Below are positions 54,675 through 64,000 of a stretch of 64,000 bases of DNA, piece after piece (the first letter of the stretch is position 1; each line of letters starts with the position of its first letter). This DNA comes from Gymnothorax reevesii (lineage: Eukaryota; Chordata; Actinopteri; Anguilliformes; Muraenidae), in contig CM056573.1 in the NCBI GenBank assembly GCA_029721435.1, positions 96,801,947-96,865,946 on the forward strand, given 5' to 3'. The position numbers were made by a program, and so were the translations under genes. The notes beneath the pieces were generated by a model. The model saw nothing but the letters and a program-made list of their open reading frames with translations, searched no databases and was not told where the DNA came from.

Positions 54675-55650
54675 ATATACTCTCTGAACCTAGATTTTCT
54701 ACCTATAATCTTAGCACTTTCAAATGGGAGTTGGATAAAGACTGCATTGTATTGTTCCATTACCAACTGAGGTTGCAGATGAAATATAGTATATCCTTCC
54801 TTAACCTCGCTCATCACAACATGAGAGAAGATTGGTTCAATTGCATAAATTGATCACATCCAAAGATGGATCGGAGAAGAATTAATTTTGCTCTGCATTT
54901 TGATGGTGTGGAAACTGCGCAGAAACTTATGTAAGGAAAGATGAGATGTTTGTCAGTATGGCAAAGAGACTACCATTGTTTTCCGTTGAATGAGTCTAAC
55001 CAAGGCTCAGATGGGCCTTAGTGGCGATATCTGGAAAAACAGCGGATCAACTTTATTGTGAGGTAGACATCACCAACACAGCCTATTGAAATTCACTTCT
55101 GAAAACAAATGGTGGGTGTATTAGGCCATTTGCCATTAAGCAATGGAAGGCTATGCCCATGCCAATGTCAATGTAATGTCTACTGTCTCTCCTGAGGGGA
55201 TTCATCTTGTCACCAGCACTGATTCTCACACTCAGAGCCGATGAATCACGGATGATTCTGATAAAATCCTGTCTGGCACAGGGATAATCCATGGGTGCCT
55301 GTTGTTACTGTTTGTGAACCAATATCACTTGCCTCCTGCAAATCCAGCCCAATAGTTTTTGAGAACCAATATGGGGGTTAAATATGGGGGTTAAAGGGGG
55401 CAGTTTTTCCCCTTTCATTTCCTCAATAATGTCAATATATTTGCACTAAAAAAATTCTGTTTTCGGATCTAAGAAAGTAAACATATTCCCATGATTTAAT
55501 GGAAATGTGAAAAAAGCATGACACATTTCACTCAACCTTGTACCAGCCATTGCATCTGGAAACTGGTTGTTTCACTACTCTGGCTTTTCGTGACTGTACT
55601 TTCCTTACTGTCTGTTCGCAACCATAATCAAACAAAGATCAGATCCAAGA
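54675..55650. other. No gene seen
   Basis: Unassigned sequence; short tandem phrase AATATGGGGGTTAA repeated near 55370-55395. Confidence 0.4.
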
Positions 55651-55702
55651 TCTCAACGGTACTTCCCTGGTTAAATAAAATAAAATAAATAAACAATTAT
55701 TG
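55651..55702 (+). repeat. LINE 3' tail fragment
   Basis: CAACGGTACTTCCCTGGTTA followed by AATAAAATAAAATAAATAAA resembles the 3' end of the jockey/I-group LINE at 30745-30775 (CTCACCTGGTTAAATAAAGG). Only the extreme 3' end is recognisable. Confidence 0.5.
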
Positions 55703-55796
55703 CAGAGTATTTCATGGAAAACTTAAAAGCAATGGGGTAGTAAAGCTATGGGAGAGCTTCCAAGTAAACTCTTCGTGAAGCCAAAAGTTGGATATA

Positions 55797-56374
55797 GCTA
55801 GTATCTCACTGAGTGGCGAATGCATACAAATGTAGTGAATTTTGGATTCACCAACTGTTCTGATGAAATTTGGCGAAAATCAGGATAGACCTAGGTGTCA
55901 TTAGCGACATTTAGCAACGTTTAGCATCAGTTAGCAACATTCAGGTAATTGTTTGCGAAAGAATAGGAAATGGCTTTCTCGAATATGAAAATGAAATCTG
56001 TTCGACCCTAAAAACCGCTTGCAAACTCTTTTGAAATCTTGACGAAACCTTGATGGTATCCTCACGAAACCCAATATTTGTTTACATTCTTCAGCATTCG
56101 TAGCTCTGTTGTATAGTGGTCACTACTTTGCAAACCAAAAAGAACTTTAGCGACACGTGTTACAACCGTTTGCAAATGCTTACAACTCTTTTACAAACGT
56201 CTGCAACTGTTTGTCAGAAAATTAATTTGTAAAGAAATTTTGAACAGGCAAAAAATTTCTTTCCGACAAGAAAAACTGTTTGCGATCCTAAAAACTTCGC
56301 ACCCTTTTATGAACTCTGACAAAGCTCAAAATTCGCTACATTTGTAAGCATTCGCCGCCCTGTGAGATACTAGC
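55797..56374. mobile_element. Palindromic MITE with AGCTAGTATCTCAC ends
   Basis: AGCTAGTATCTCACTGAGTG followed by GCGAATGCATACAAATGTAG (55797-55837) is mirrored inverted at about 56328-56374 (AGCTAGTATCTCACAGGGCG, GCGAATGCTTACAAATGTAG). Imperfect TIRs of at least 50 bp. Interior contains a run of TTAGCAAC-like repeats (55895-55945). Non-coding; target duplication not resolved. Confidence 0.8.
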
Positions 56375-58444
56375 TTTAAGCGGACAGACTCAGGTGCATG
56401 AGTGCTTGTTGAGTCCGTACCGAGTCAGACCCTGAAAAAAATATTCTCTATTGCAGTGCAGATGGTTTCCATTAAGTTTCATGATTGACTCTTTAGTAAT
56501 ATTTATGGTCTTAACTTGCATTTATGTATAGTGGCAAACAGACTTGGACAAAGTAGCAAAAGTACTGTGTGCAGTCGTGAAAGTACAGTAGTGAAAAAAC
56601 AAAGAAGAGAAACTATTGTAAACCCTGAATCTCAGTGTGATGTCTCATTCGTCCATGCAAAGAGGACACTTATGATTCTGCTTTCCCTTATATCTCATGC
56701 ATAGTCCCTGAGCCAATGAACTACTTCTCCACACATTTAAAGATTTTAAGAGGTGTACAAGGATATGAACCAAGCTCCCGCTGTTTGCGCTCTGTGAAGG
56801 ATCTCAAAAGTGGGGCATCACAGCAGGATCTTCTGGCCTAAACTGCTCAGCGCCTATACGTACACATGCAGGTTGCTTCAGCTGGCTCCCTGGTATACCA
56901 CTGTATATGGGGAAAGTGTAGATCCACTGCATTATTTAGTGGACCACATTAAATGCTCTGTGCAAATGAAAGCGCTGAAGAGAGACAGCAGAGGATCTGC
57001 TCTGAGAGGCACACAGCCCAGCACCGATGGCTCAGGAGCAAAGAACACAAGTCAACATTTGACTATGGCAGCAAGTAATCTATTAAAAAGAACAAGCTGA
57101 CATACCTTCAGAATACTCTCATTTTCCCGAATGCGCTTGGGAGCCTTCGCACCAAATAAGAGCACATGTATGAAGAACCAGAACAAGGAGCCTTGATGGC
57201 AGAAAAGAAGATTCTAGTGCGATGGTGTGGGGAATCATAAAAGCTTAGGTTAAAAGGCATTATATATTATACACAGTCGCAGAGCAGAGCATGTTTGGTT
57301 TAAACTAATCACAGCATTTTGATGTCGCTGATATAGCAGATTGACAGTATGTAAGGAATTGCGTTCAAATGCGCCGATGGCAATTTTTGCAATGGGCTGC
57401 TGATAGTATCGAAAGCTTGCGGTACCGTACTAAAATACTGTAAAAAATGGCCAAAGTCATCTTGCTTTAAGTGATTAACTATGGCAGAGCTATAGGTGAT
57501 TTTTAGCATTGGAGCATTTAGCAGTAAATTTTATATGCATGGCATTTTATTTGTACTTTACAGGTGGTGTATGCTGTATGAAGTTATCTGAAATATGTGC
57601 AGCAAAGCTGTCTTTACTAACCCTCATCTGTTTGGAAAGGAAATACCAGAAGCAAGCCATTGAACCCCAGTTTTAATGAAGTGATGTACGTATTAAAACA
57701 TATCCAGTGATATTACATGGCTTTACAGCTAGCTACTCCAGCATCTTTTCTGCACAAGAGTGCAGTAATCCACATTTCTGTGGCCTGCCCTGCAGTCAAG
57801 ATAGTTATCTGAACTTCAGTACAATATGATGCAAGGTTTATCTTAGGCATGAAAAAGAGATTAATTTTTGCCTAGAGCATTGAATGTGTGTGGGGGTGTA
57901 TGCGTGCGTGTGTTTGTGTGTGTGTTCTTGTACTGGTTGCACAGTGTGAACCAGAAACCTTTTATTTCCTACAGAGTGGGGACATTATTGGGAAGTGAAG
58001 ATGTTTTCGCCTATCCTCATAACTACTAAGGCAAATTGTGACTAATTAGTCAAGGTTAGGAGTGAGGTTATAATTAGGGATAGGTTAAGGTTAGAGTAAG
58101 GGTTTGGGTTAGGTATGCATTGCTTATTGTTAACCCCTTTGTGCAGAGGCCAAATATGGCTATTTATCCATTACCCTATTTAAAGCTTTGAGATTCAATA
58201 TTTGAGTTTCACAAAATTATCTACCATATTTGAGCCAAATAAGATCCTCATGCTGTCAGAACCCTCACAACTGTCAAATCATAAAATAATCATATGTTTG
58301 ACACGAAGTTGAAAACAAGTGAATGATTTTCTAGCAGAAATTGGCACAAGTTTACCAATTTATGCACAACTGGACAATAGTCACCAGTAATCTGTCCGAA
58401 CCAAAAACATGCCTTTTCTACATGATAAAGTTCAGAGTTTTGTC
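56375..58444. other. No gene seen; telomere-like GGTTAGG stretch at 58040-58115
   Basis: Holds a GT-rich microsatellite (57885-57930) and a stretch of degenerate GGTTAGGGT-like units (58050-58115) after GTGGGGACATTATTGGGAAG, which is the form of a fish repeat with GTTAGGG tracts rather than true telomere. Short frames show no domain. Confidence 0.5.
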
Positions 58445-59190
58445 CAGTGGCGGTCCTACAGGAGGGGCAAAGACACATCCCTTTTAGTCCTGGCTAGATC
58501 TCAATCATTTTCCTTTATTGACGTCTTTTCCAATTATCGTAATTGGCAACTGAAGACATGGTTTTCCACTGTATGCGATCTAACAGCGATGAAATCATTG
58601 GCTAATTTCAGTGCAGGAAAATAATTTGCTTATTAATTGGCCAATGCTTCGCGTGATTGAACTGGTCCGTGTTCCAATGAAATGCGGACTCTCACTCTCG
58701 GTATTTCGTGGGTTGAAAAAAAAAAAAAAAAAACAGTGGCACTCGGCACTAGGTTATAAAAAGTGTGCGGCTCAAGCAATAAGTGAGAGTCGACAGGTAG
58801 GCTATGCAATTTTGAATAACGTAGATTTAAATACAGCAAATACATGTTCAGATGAATGATTGTCGTCTTACCTAATTGGGGAGAAAAAGCAGCACCTGTT
58901 AAATGCGGAGCACTGTCGAAATGAACCTTTTGTTAATCATGAGGATGACTAAGAACAGGTCAGGATTTATAATTGTTTTCAACGGCTTTTTTGTGCAACC
59001 CAATTCTCTGTTCCGCCACTGTACTGAATTTAACCCGCGATTTGATCGCTGTTAGATCGCATGTGGAGAGAGACCGTGTCTTCAGTTGCCACTTACAATA
59101 ATTGGTAAAGACATCATTAAAGGAAATTGATTGAGATCTAGCCAGGACTAAAAGGGACATGTCTTCGCCCCTCCTGTAGGACCGCCACTG
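58445..59190. mobile_element. hAT-type fold-back MITE (746 bp)
   Basis: Ends CAGTGGCGGTCCTACAGGAG are inverted copies and the inverted similarity extends imperfectly for about 190 bp on each side (58445-58640, 58990-59190). Target duplications GTTTTGTC (58437-58444) and GTTTTATC (59191-59198) are 8 bp with one mismatch. An additional terminus-like CCGCCACTG occurs at 59014-59022 inside the right arm. A poly(A) run lies in the centre (58716-58732). No transposase. Confidence 0.9.
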
Positions 59191-59370
59191 GTTTTATCCA
59201 TTACTCGACAAAGCCGTATTCATTTAAATGAATTGAAAACAGGGCAATAATCATCAGTGCTCATTCTAACTTAACAAGTAGAATTGGCGAAACATGATAA
59301 TCCTTAGGATTTTTGGAGTTCAAGTAAATAAAATTTTATTAAATGATTGAAAGCAGGTCATGTCCAATCA
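59191..59370. other. No gene seen
   Basis: Short spacer between the hAT MITE and the L1 3' tail. Confidence 0.4.
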
Positions 59371-59518
59371 TTATTTTTATTTTTTTTATTTATTTTTTTT
59401 TTAATTGAACATGGACAGAGTTACAAGTTATGGCAGTTGACATCAAACAAAGGCACAATAATACTTCAGTACAGAAACAATATAGAATGTACAGGCATAA
59501 TCATATTGACATCTCAAT

Positions 59519-62245
59519 CTATTCTCTCCACGCCAACCCACATACCCCTTTTGTTAGTGTCTCTAAGCAATCAGGTCCCAGGTACGTCATAAATGGCTCC
59601 CAAATTTTGTCAAACTTGTAAGGTTCCTCTTTTAAGTAAAAGCTGAGGGCCTCAAGTGGCATGAATTCCAACACCCCATTTATCCACTGTGTTGTATTAG
59701 GGGGGTCTTCTGTCGCCCACTTTAACAAAATACATCTTCTGGCACAGAAGAGCAAAATTTTTACAAGTGTCAACTTGTTAACAGAGATATCTGGGGGGTA
59801 GTCCATACCCAGTATACAAAACAAAGGAGAGATTTGAATTGTTTTACCCACAATGACATTGATTTCCTTAAGTGCATCTCCCCAAAATTTATTAATGTGT
59901 ACACAATCCCACAAGCAATGAATGTATGAACCTTCCTCAATCTTACACTTATTACAGAACTTTGATAGATCTGGGTTCATTTTATTACGTCGTAACGGGG
60001 TGATATGTAATCTGTGTGTGATTCTAAATTGTAACTCCTTTGCTTTATTGGTGGTAAAACACCCATTTAGATTAATCCACAACTCGTCCCAATCTCCTGT
60101 TTGTATTTGAACACCAAAGTCAGCCTCCCATTTTGACTTAACTGTTGCTGTATTCTCTTTCATCATCTTGCAGAACTCTGAATAAAATCTTGTCACTAGT
60201 TTTGAGTCATTTTCGCCAATGAATATGATCTCCAGAGAGGAAGTTGTACAACTAATCTGGCACTGCTTGACAATGTTTACAACGTAGCTACGTAATTGGA
60301 AATATCTAAAAAGTTGTGTGCCTGGTATTCCTTTCTCAGTCATTAGCTGATCAAAGCTCAGCACTGAGTCTTTTACCCATATATCCCCTAATGTCCTAAT
60401 GCCTTTGTCATCCCACACACTGAAAGAACCTCTCTCAAGACTGGGAGGGAAATCTGGATTGAAACTCAGTGGGGTCAGTAAAGATGTGACTTTATCCTGG
60501 CCTTCTATTTTCCTTATCAACCTCCAAACTTTAAGAGTGTTTTGTAAAAGAAAATCTCCCTTTACAGCTGAACTTGCCCATTCCTTTGATGTGTATAGAA
60601 TGTTCTTTAGAGGTATAGGGGATATTTTCTCAGACTCTATATCCAACCATGTGGATTCTGGATCTTCCTGAAACCAGTCTCGAATATATCTACATTGGCA
60701 TGCCAATTGGTATAGCTTAATATCGGGAACAGCTAGTCCACCCTTCTCTACTGGGAGTTGTAATCTTGCCAATTTCAATCTTGAGCCTTTGTTGCGCCAT
60801 AAAAAAGATATGAGTGCACTATTTAACTCCTTAGAGGATGCACGTGTCAGTAGTATTGGAACCATTTGGAAGGGGTATAATAGGCGTGGGAGTATGTTCA
60901 TTTTGAATAGGTGCACCCTACCCAGAAGTGACAATGGAAGACCAGACCAGCGAGAAAGGTCTTGTTTAATGCGGCGAATAAGGGGGACAAAATTAGCCTT
61001 ATAGAGATCAGGTAAGCAGGGGGTGATATGAATGCCTAGATATGTAAACCCTGAGGGGGACCATCTAAATGGGGAGGCATCAGCAGAGACACAGGGGTTC
61101 TGCTTGGAGAGAGACATTGCCTCTGATTTTAGGTAATTGATTTTGTATCCAGAAAATGTAGAAAACATATCGATAAGTTCAATAATGCGACTGATTGAGT
61201 CCATGGGTTCGCTTATATATAATAATATGTCATCAGCATAAAGTGAAATTTTATGCTCCTTAATTTGTGTCTTGATACCTTTAATGCAACAGTCTGTGTG
61301 AATAGCCTCTGCCAATGGCTCTATGGCCAGTGCAAAGAGGAGGGGTGACAAAGGACACCCTTGAGCAGTACCCCGCCCAAGTGGAAAGACGCTGGAACAT
61401 TTGCCATTAGTTAGCACACATGCTTTTGGCGCAGCATATAAGACTTTTACCCATTTTATAAAATTATCCCCAAGCCCAAAACACTCTAGAATATGAAACA
61501 AATAAGGAAATTCTATTCTGTCAAAGGCTTTCTCAGCGTCTAGTGACACTACCAATGCCTTCTTTGTTATCCTGGTGCCGTACTGTATTAAATTTAAAAG
61601 CCTTCTTACATTATTACAAGAGTTGCGACCTTTTATAAACCCAGTCTGGTCAGCAGACACCAGCTGTGGCATCGCAGTCTCAAGTCGCGTTGCTAATATT
61701 TTAGCTAGCAGTTTTCTGTCTAAATTTAACAGGGAAATTGGGCGGAATGATGCACATTCATCTGCTAGTCTACCCTTCTTGTGAATGAGGGAGATACAAG
61801 CTTCAGTTGAAGAGCTTGGCAGATAACCATCTTCAAAGGACTGTTCCAGTGCAGACATTAGTGGTTCTACTAAGCAGTCTTTAAATTCTTTATAAAATTC
61901 TGCTGTGAAGCCATCAGGCCCAGGAGCCTTATTATTACTGAGTTTGCCTATTGCAATGAGAAGTTCTTCTCTAGTAATGGGGTCGTTAAGTGATTTCCTC
62001 TCATCTGAAGAGAGACAGGGCAAGTCAATGTTAGACAGAAAACTAAGCATATTTTGTTTGGACTCATGTGTTGTCTCAGATGTATATAAATTCTTGTAAA
62101 AGGACTGGAAAGTGGCATTAATGTCCTTATTATGATAATGTCTATTGCCATACTTGTCTTGTATAGCTGGTATAGCCTGTGGTTGCGTTTTCTCGCGCAC
62201 TAAGTTTGCGAGATATCTACTAGGTTTGTTCCCATATTCATACAT
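59519..62245 (-). CDS. LINE ORF2, reverse transcriptase and C-terminal domain
   Basis: 908 codons from the first ATG; the same frame is open upstream to the frameshift at about 62420. RT blocks in order: NKAPGPDGFTAEFYKEF, ISLIHKKGR, FRPISLLNLDRKLLAKILA, QTGFIKGR, VVSLDAEKAFDRI (first Asp), GTAQGCPLSPLLFALAIEPL, SLYADDILLYI (YADD at residues 336-339), then the thumb (GYKINYLKSEAM, YLGIHI). A C-terminal zinc-type motif C-x2-C-x8-H-x4-C (CNKCKIEEGSYIHCLWDC) lies near residue 770. It works by target-primed reverse transcription in the nucleus. Uninterrupted to its stop. Confidence 0.95.
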   Translation of the reverse strand: MYEYGNKPSRYLANLVREKTQPQAIPAIQDKYGNRHYHNKDINATFQSFYKNLYTSETTHESKQNMLSFLSNIDLPCLSSDERKSLNDPITREELLIAIGKLSNNKAPGPDGFTAEFYKEFKDCLVEPLMSALEQSFEDGYLPSSSTEACISLIHKKGRLADECASFRPISLLNLDRKLLAKILATRLETAMPQLVSADQTGFIKGRNSCNNVRRLLNLIQYGTRITKKALVVSLDAEKAFDRIEFPYLFHILECFGLGDNFIKWVKVLYAAPKACVLTNGKCSSVFPLGRGTAQGCPLSPLLFALAIEPLAEAIHTDCCIKGIKTQIKEHKISLYADDILLYISEPMDSISRIIELIDMFSTFSGYKINYLKSEAMSLSKQNPCVSADASPFRWSPSGFTYLGIHITPCLPDLYKANFVPLIRRIKQDLSRWSGLPLSLLGRVHLFKMNILPRLLYPFQMVPILLTRASSKELNSALISFLWRNKGSRLKLARLQLPVEKGGLAVPDIKLYQLACQCRYIRDWFQEDPESTWLDIESEKISPIPLKNILYTSKEWASSAVKGDFLLQNTLKVWRLIRKIEGQDKVTSLLTPLSFNPDFPPSLERGSFSVWDDKGIRTLGDIWVKDSVLSFDQLMTEKGIPGTQLFRYFQLRSYVVNIVKQCQISCTTSSLEIIFIGENDSKLVTRFYSEFCKMMKENTATVKSKWEADFGVQIQTGDWDELWINLNGCFTTNKAKELQFRITHRLHITPLRRNKMNPDLSKFCNKCKIEEGSYIHCLWDCVHINKFWGDALKEINVIVGKTIQISPLFCILGMDYPPDISVNKLTLVKILLFCARRCILLKWATEDPPNTTQWINGVLEFMPLEALSFYLKEEPYKFDKIWEPFMTYLGPDCLETLTKGVCGLAWRE

Positions 62246-62402
62246 CCTCTGTTTACAAAAAAGTAAAGATTTCTCAGCCTCTGACGTAAGAATGGTCTCA
62301 AGGGATGTTTTAGTTGCATCAAGTTGTAACCGAACTGCAGGTGATGGGCTAACATTAAACTTCCTCTGTAAATCTGATAACTGATTTTCCAGCTCCAGGC
62401 GC

Positions 62403-63371
62403 TTATTGGCTTGAGTTTTTTTTTTGGTGTGCCATGTATGAGATAATGCCCCCTCGTATAAATGCTTTAGCTGTGTCCCATAAGAGTTGAGGTCTTACCT
62501 CGGGTGTTTTATTGACTGCCATAAAATATTGGAACTGTGCCCTGACAAATATTTTGAAATGTGGGTCTTTTAACATATAGTTTTTAAATCTCCACCCGCC
62601 ATGGTGTCTCTCAGCAGAACATGAAATTTCAAGAAATACTGGTGCGTGGTCAGATATCAAAATGTTTCCAATTGAACATGAAATAACTTTCCCCATTGAT
62701 GCTTTAGGTGTAAAAAAATAATCAATTCTAGAGGAGGTCTTGTGTACATTTGAATAAAATGTATGCTCTTTAGCATTAGGGTGCAATGTTCTCCAGGTGT
62801 AAAGCAGACCTAATTCAGAAAGGCATTGCAAGAGAGACTGACTTAAGTTAGAATGAAGTTGCAGCTTATGGGACTTATCAAGATGATGTAGACAACAATT
62901 GAAGTCCCCACCCACCACTGAAGAGGGAAACAACCAATCTGAAAAAATAGAAAATACATGTGTGTGGAATGTTATTGGGTGGTTTGGAGGGGCATAAATA
63001 TTCAAAAGAGATGTATATTCTCCATACAAAAGGCCTTTGATTAAAACGTATCGACCCAATTTATCTGTCCTAACCTCCACTTCAGTCAATGGAAGGGATT
63101 TGTGTATCAGAATGGCAACACCTCTACTCCTGCTGTTAAATGAGGCGTGATATACTTGTCCTACCCAGTCTTTTTTTAATTTAAGGTGTTCTGAGTCAGT
63201 TAAATGTGTTTCCTGTAACATAGCTATCTGAATCTTCTCTTTTTTAAGATAACATAAGATTTTTTTCCGTTTAATTGGGTTATGAATGCCATGCACATTC
63301 CATGAGCACACCTTAAGGGCTGTTATAGTAATACTGATGCATTGAAATATAAGTAAATAATTGTGGTGCAC
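62403..63371 (-). CDS. LINE ORF2, APE-type endonuclease part
   Basis: 322 codons. Motifs of the AP-endonuclease-like domain: CSWNVHGI, LQETHL, a SRGVAILIHKSL segment, LLNIYAPPNH, VVGGDFNC, SRIDYFF and ISDHAPVFLEI, so all catalytic blocks are present. It ends IISYMAHQKK in a run of ten A on the minus strand (62415-62424). With nine A the frame would continue into the RT frame (TQANKRLELENQL), so a one-base expansion has split a single ORF2 of roughly 1260 residues. The start codon is uncertain. Confidence 0.93.
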   Translation of the reverse strand: MHHNYLLIFQCISITITALKVCSWNVHGIHNPIKRKKILCYLKKEKIQIAMLQETHLTDSEHLKLKKDWVGQVYHASFNSRSRGVAILIHKSLPLTEVEVRTDKLGRYVLIKGLLYGEYTSLLNIYAPPNHPITFHTHVFSIFSDWLFPSSVVGGDFNCCLHHLDKSHKLQLHSNLSQSLLQCLSELGLLYTWRTLHPNAKEHTFYSNVHKTSSRIDYFFTPKASMGKVISCSIGNILISDHAPVFLEISCSAERHHGGWRFKNYMLKDPHFKIFVRAQFQYFMAVNKTPEVRPQLLWDTAKAFIRGGIISYMAHQKKNSSQ

Positions 63372-63799
63372 TTAGAGGAATCACTTGTACCCTGCAATCT
63401 GCCATTTCTACTAAAGACAACATAACATAAAAATGTTCTGTCCTAACAAGAAGAAAGAAAAAAAAACATACCAAGAGAAGTAACTCACAAACAAATCCCC
63501 CAAAAACAAAACCCACCTCCCCCCTGACACTTCTATTCTCCCCGTCGAAGTGCACAAGTTGGTGCATTTAGCACTAAAACCATCACTCCTTAACATAGTA
63601 TACATTATCAAACTGCAAACATCAATCACTGATCATTATTCAATTGAACAGACTGAAGCCCTTTCAGACAACAGTAACAACGTGACATCTAATGTCCGAA
63701 TGCGGTATTTTCCATCCTCCATTCATTGTGAAATTGTAGACGCATCTTAGACAGCAGCTAACAGGACGTGCGCGAAGTTATACGTGCATCAACTATGTA
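63372..63799 (-). other. Spacer between LINE ORF1 and ORF2
   Basis: About 430 bp without a motif; the short frames here are anonymous. In related elements the two ORFs are separated or overlap slightly, so part of this could be eroded ORF2 leader. Confidence 0.55.
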
Positions 63800-64000
63800 T
63801 CAATCAGTCTCACTGTCACGCTCGACCCCAACGGCTTCATCTGGAGGTATCTCCAGGGCAGGGGCGATGATATTGGCAAAGAAACTCTCCGCGTCCTCTG
63901 GTTTGTCAAAAACTTGTCGCTTACCTCCTCGGAAGGTGATCTGCAGCTTTGCTGGGGGAATCAGGCCGTACCGTACATCGGGGAGATCTTTCATCCTGGC
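63800..64000 (-). CDS. LINE ORF1 protein, C-terminal domain (partial)
   Basis: The frame enters from the right edge and ends at 63800. It reads MKDLPDVRYGLIPPAKLQIT, then FRGGKRQVFDKPEDAESFFA and an acidic tail. The R-Y-G-L-x-x-P-A-K-L pattern followed by a predicted helix with P-E-D-A matches the C-terminal domain of L1-type ORF1 RNA-binding proteins (nucleic-acid chaperone that coats LINE RNA). Only the last 66 codons are in the window. Confidence 0.85.
   Translation of the reverse strand, partial: ARMKDLPDVRYGLIPPAKLQITFRGGKRQVFDKPEDAESFFANIIAPALEIPPDEAVGVERDSETD

Larger units (their letters stand above)
59371..64000 (-). mobile_element. L1/Tx1-group LINE, nearly full length, runs off the right edge
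   Basis: Minus-strand element: poly(A)-like 3' tail (T-rich at 59371-59404 on the plus strand), a 114 bp 3' UTR, ORF2 RT part (59519-62245), ORF2 endonuclease part (62403-63371), a spacer of about 430 bp and the C terminus of ORF1 (63800 to beyond 64000). The coding capacity is almost intact, so it is young relative to most elements here. The 5' end, and any target duplication, lie outside the window. Confidence 0.93.

Noticed and set aside
58040..58115. Interstitial telomeric repeat
   Set aside because: Units are irregular and follow a known type of dispersed repeat; not a TTAGGG array.
1..64000. CRISPR array, bacterial operon or phage-type defence system
   Set aside because: The sequence is clearly vertebrate-type repeat-rich DNA; the tandem repeats present are minisatellites and microsatellites without spacer structure.

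Overview
This window is eukaryotic and looks like intergenic or intronic DNA from a ray-finned fish. The evidence is the mixture of repeats: a Gmr1-type Ty3/Gypsy element, CR1, L2, L1/Tx1-like and jockey/I-like LINEs, Tc1-like transposons with the TIR common in fish (CCCCAATTC...), hAT and Harbinger-like MITEs, a Ngaro/DIRS-type tyrosine-recombinase retrotransposon, a tRNA-derived SINE and a 5S-rRNA-derived SINE, all in AT-rich unique sequence. The species cannot be named from this. No exon of a cellular gene, rRNA gene, functional tRNA gene or CRISPR array could be supported. Nearly every long reading frame belongs to a mobile element.

Layout. 1-1335: decayed Ty3/Gypsy RNase H-integrase remnant (+). 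1675-10418: a large fold-back element with long imperfect terminal inverted repeats and a 64-65 bp subterminal minisatellite in each arm. It has been split by a solo Gmr1-family LTR (3292-3757), a CR1 LINE (4245-8094, -) that itself holds a 1.6 kb TG...CA insertion (5372-7007), and a hAT MITE (8579-9321). 10419-12132: no gene, microsatellites. 12133-16086: three Tc1-like fragments stacked together, one interrupted by a 1.17 kb solo LTR. 16704-16876: tRNA-type SINE. 19185-21635: defective pogo/Tigger-like transposon. 21756-22648: MITE-like segment. 23898-25863: Tc1-like copy with a foreign insert. 26390-30775: jockey/I-like LINE (+) cut by a 2 kb TIR element that contains a further MITE.

33520-33765: Tc1 fragment. 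35102-41170: full-length Gmr1-like Ty3/Gypsy retrotransposon with 495 bp LTRs that differ at only two positions by my reading, 4 bp target duplications and a 1442-codon frame in the unusual order capsid, zinc knuckle, protease, integrase, reverse transcriptase, RNase H. One in-frame TAG separates its N-terminal gag segment from the rest. 41965-42197: hAT MITE end. 42190-47005: decayed Ngaro-like element (gag, RT, tyrosine recombinase, split repeats) interrupted by a hAT MITE that contains a Harbinger-like MITE, and by a second solo Gmr1 LTR. 48190-49020: L2 LINE 3' end. 49032-49253: another fragment of the Ngaro repeat. 52675-53740: Gypsy gag-protease remnant (-). 53795-53955: 5S-derived SINE. 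54425-59190: several MITEs, including a hAT fold-back. 59371 to the right edge: nearly intact L1-type LINE (-), whose ORF1 C terminus runs off the window and whose ORF2 is split by one homopolymer frameshift.

The elements do not form one pathway. Their nesting gives relative ages: the fold-back, Tc1, Ngaro and jockey-like copies are old hosts, while the Gmr1-like element and the L1 are the youngest. All assignments rest on reading motifs, repeat ends and target duplications by eye; no database search or alignment program was run.
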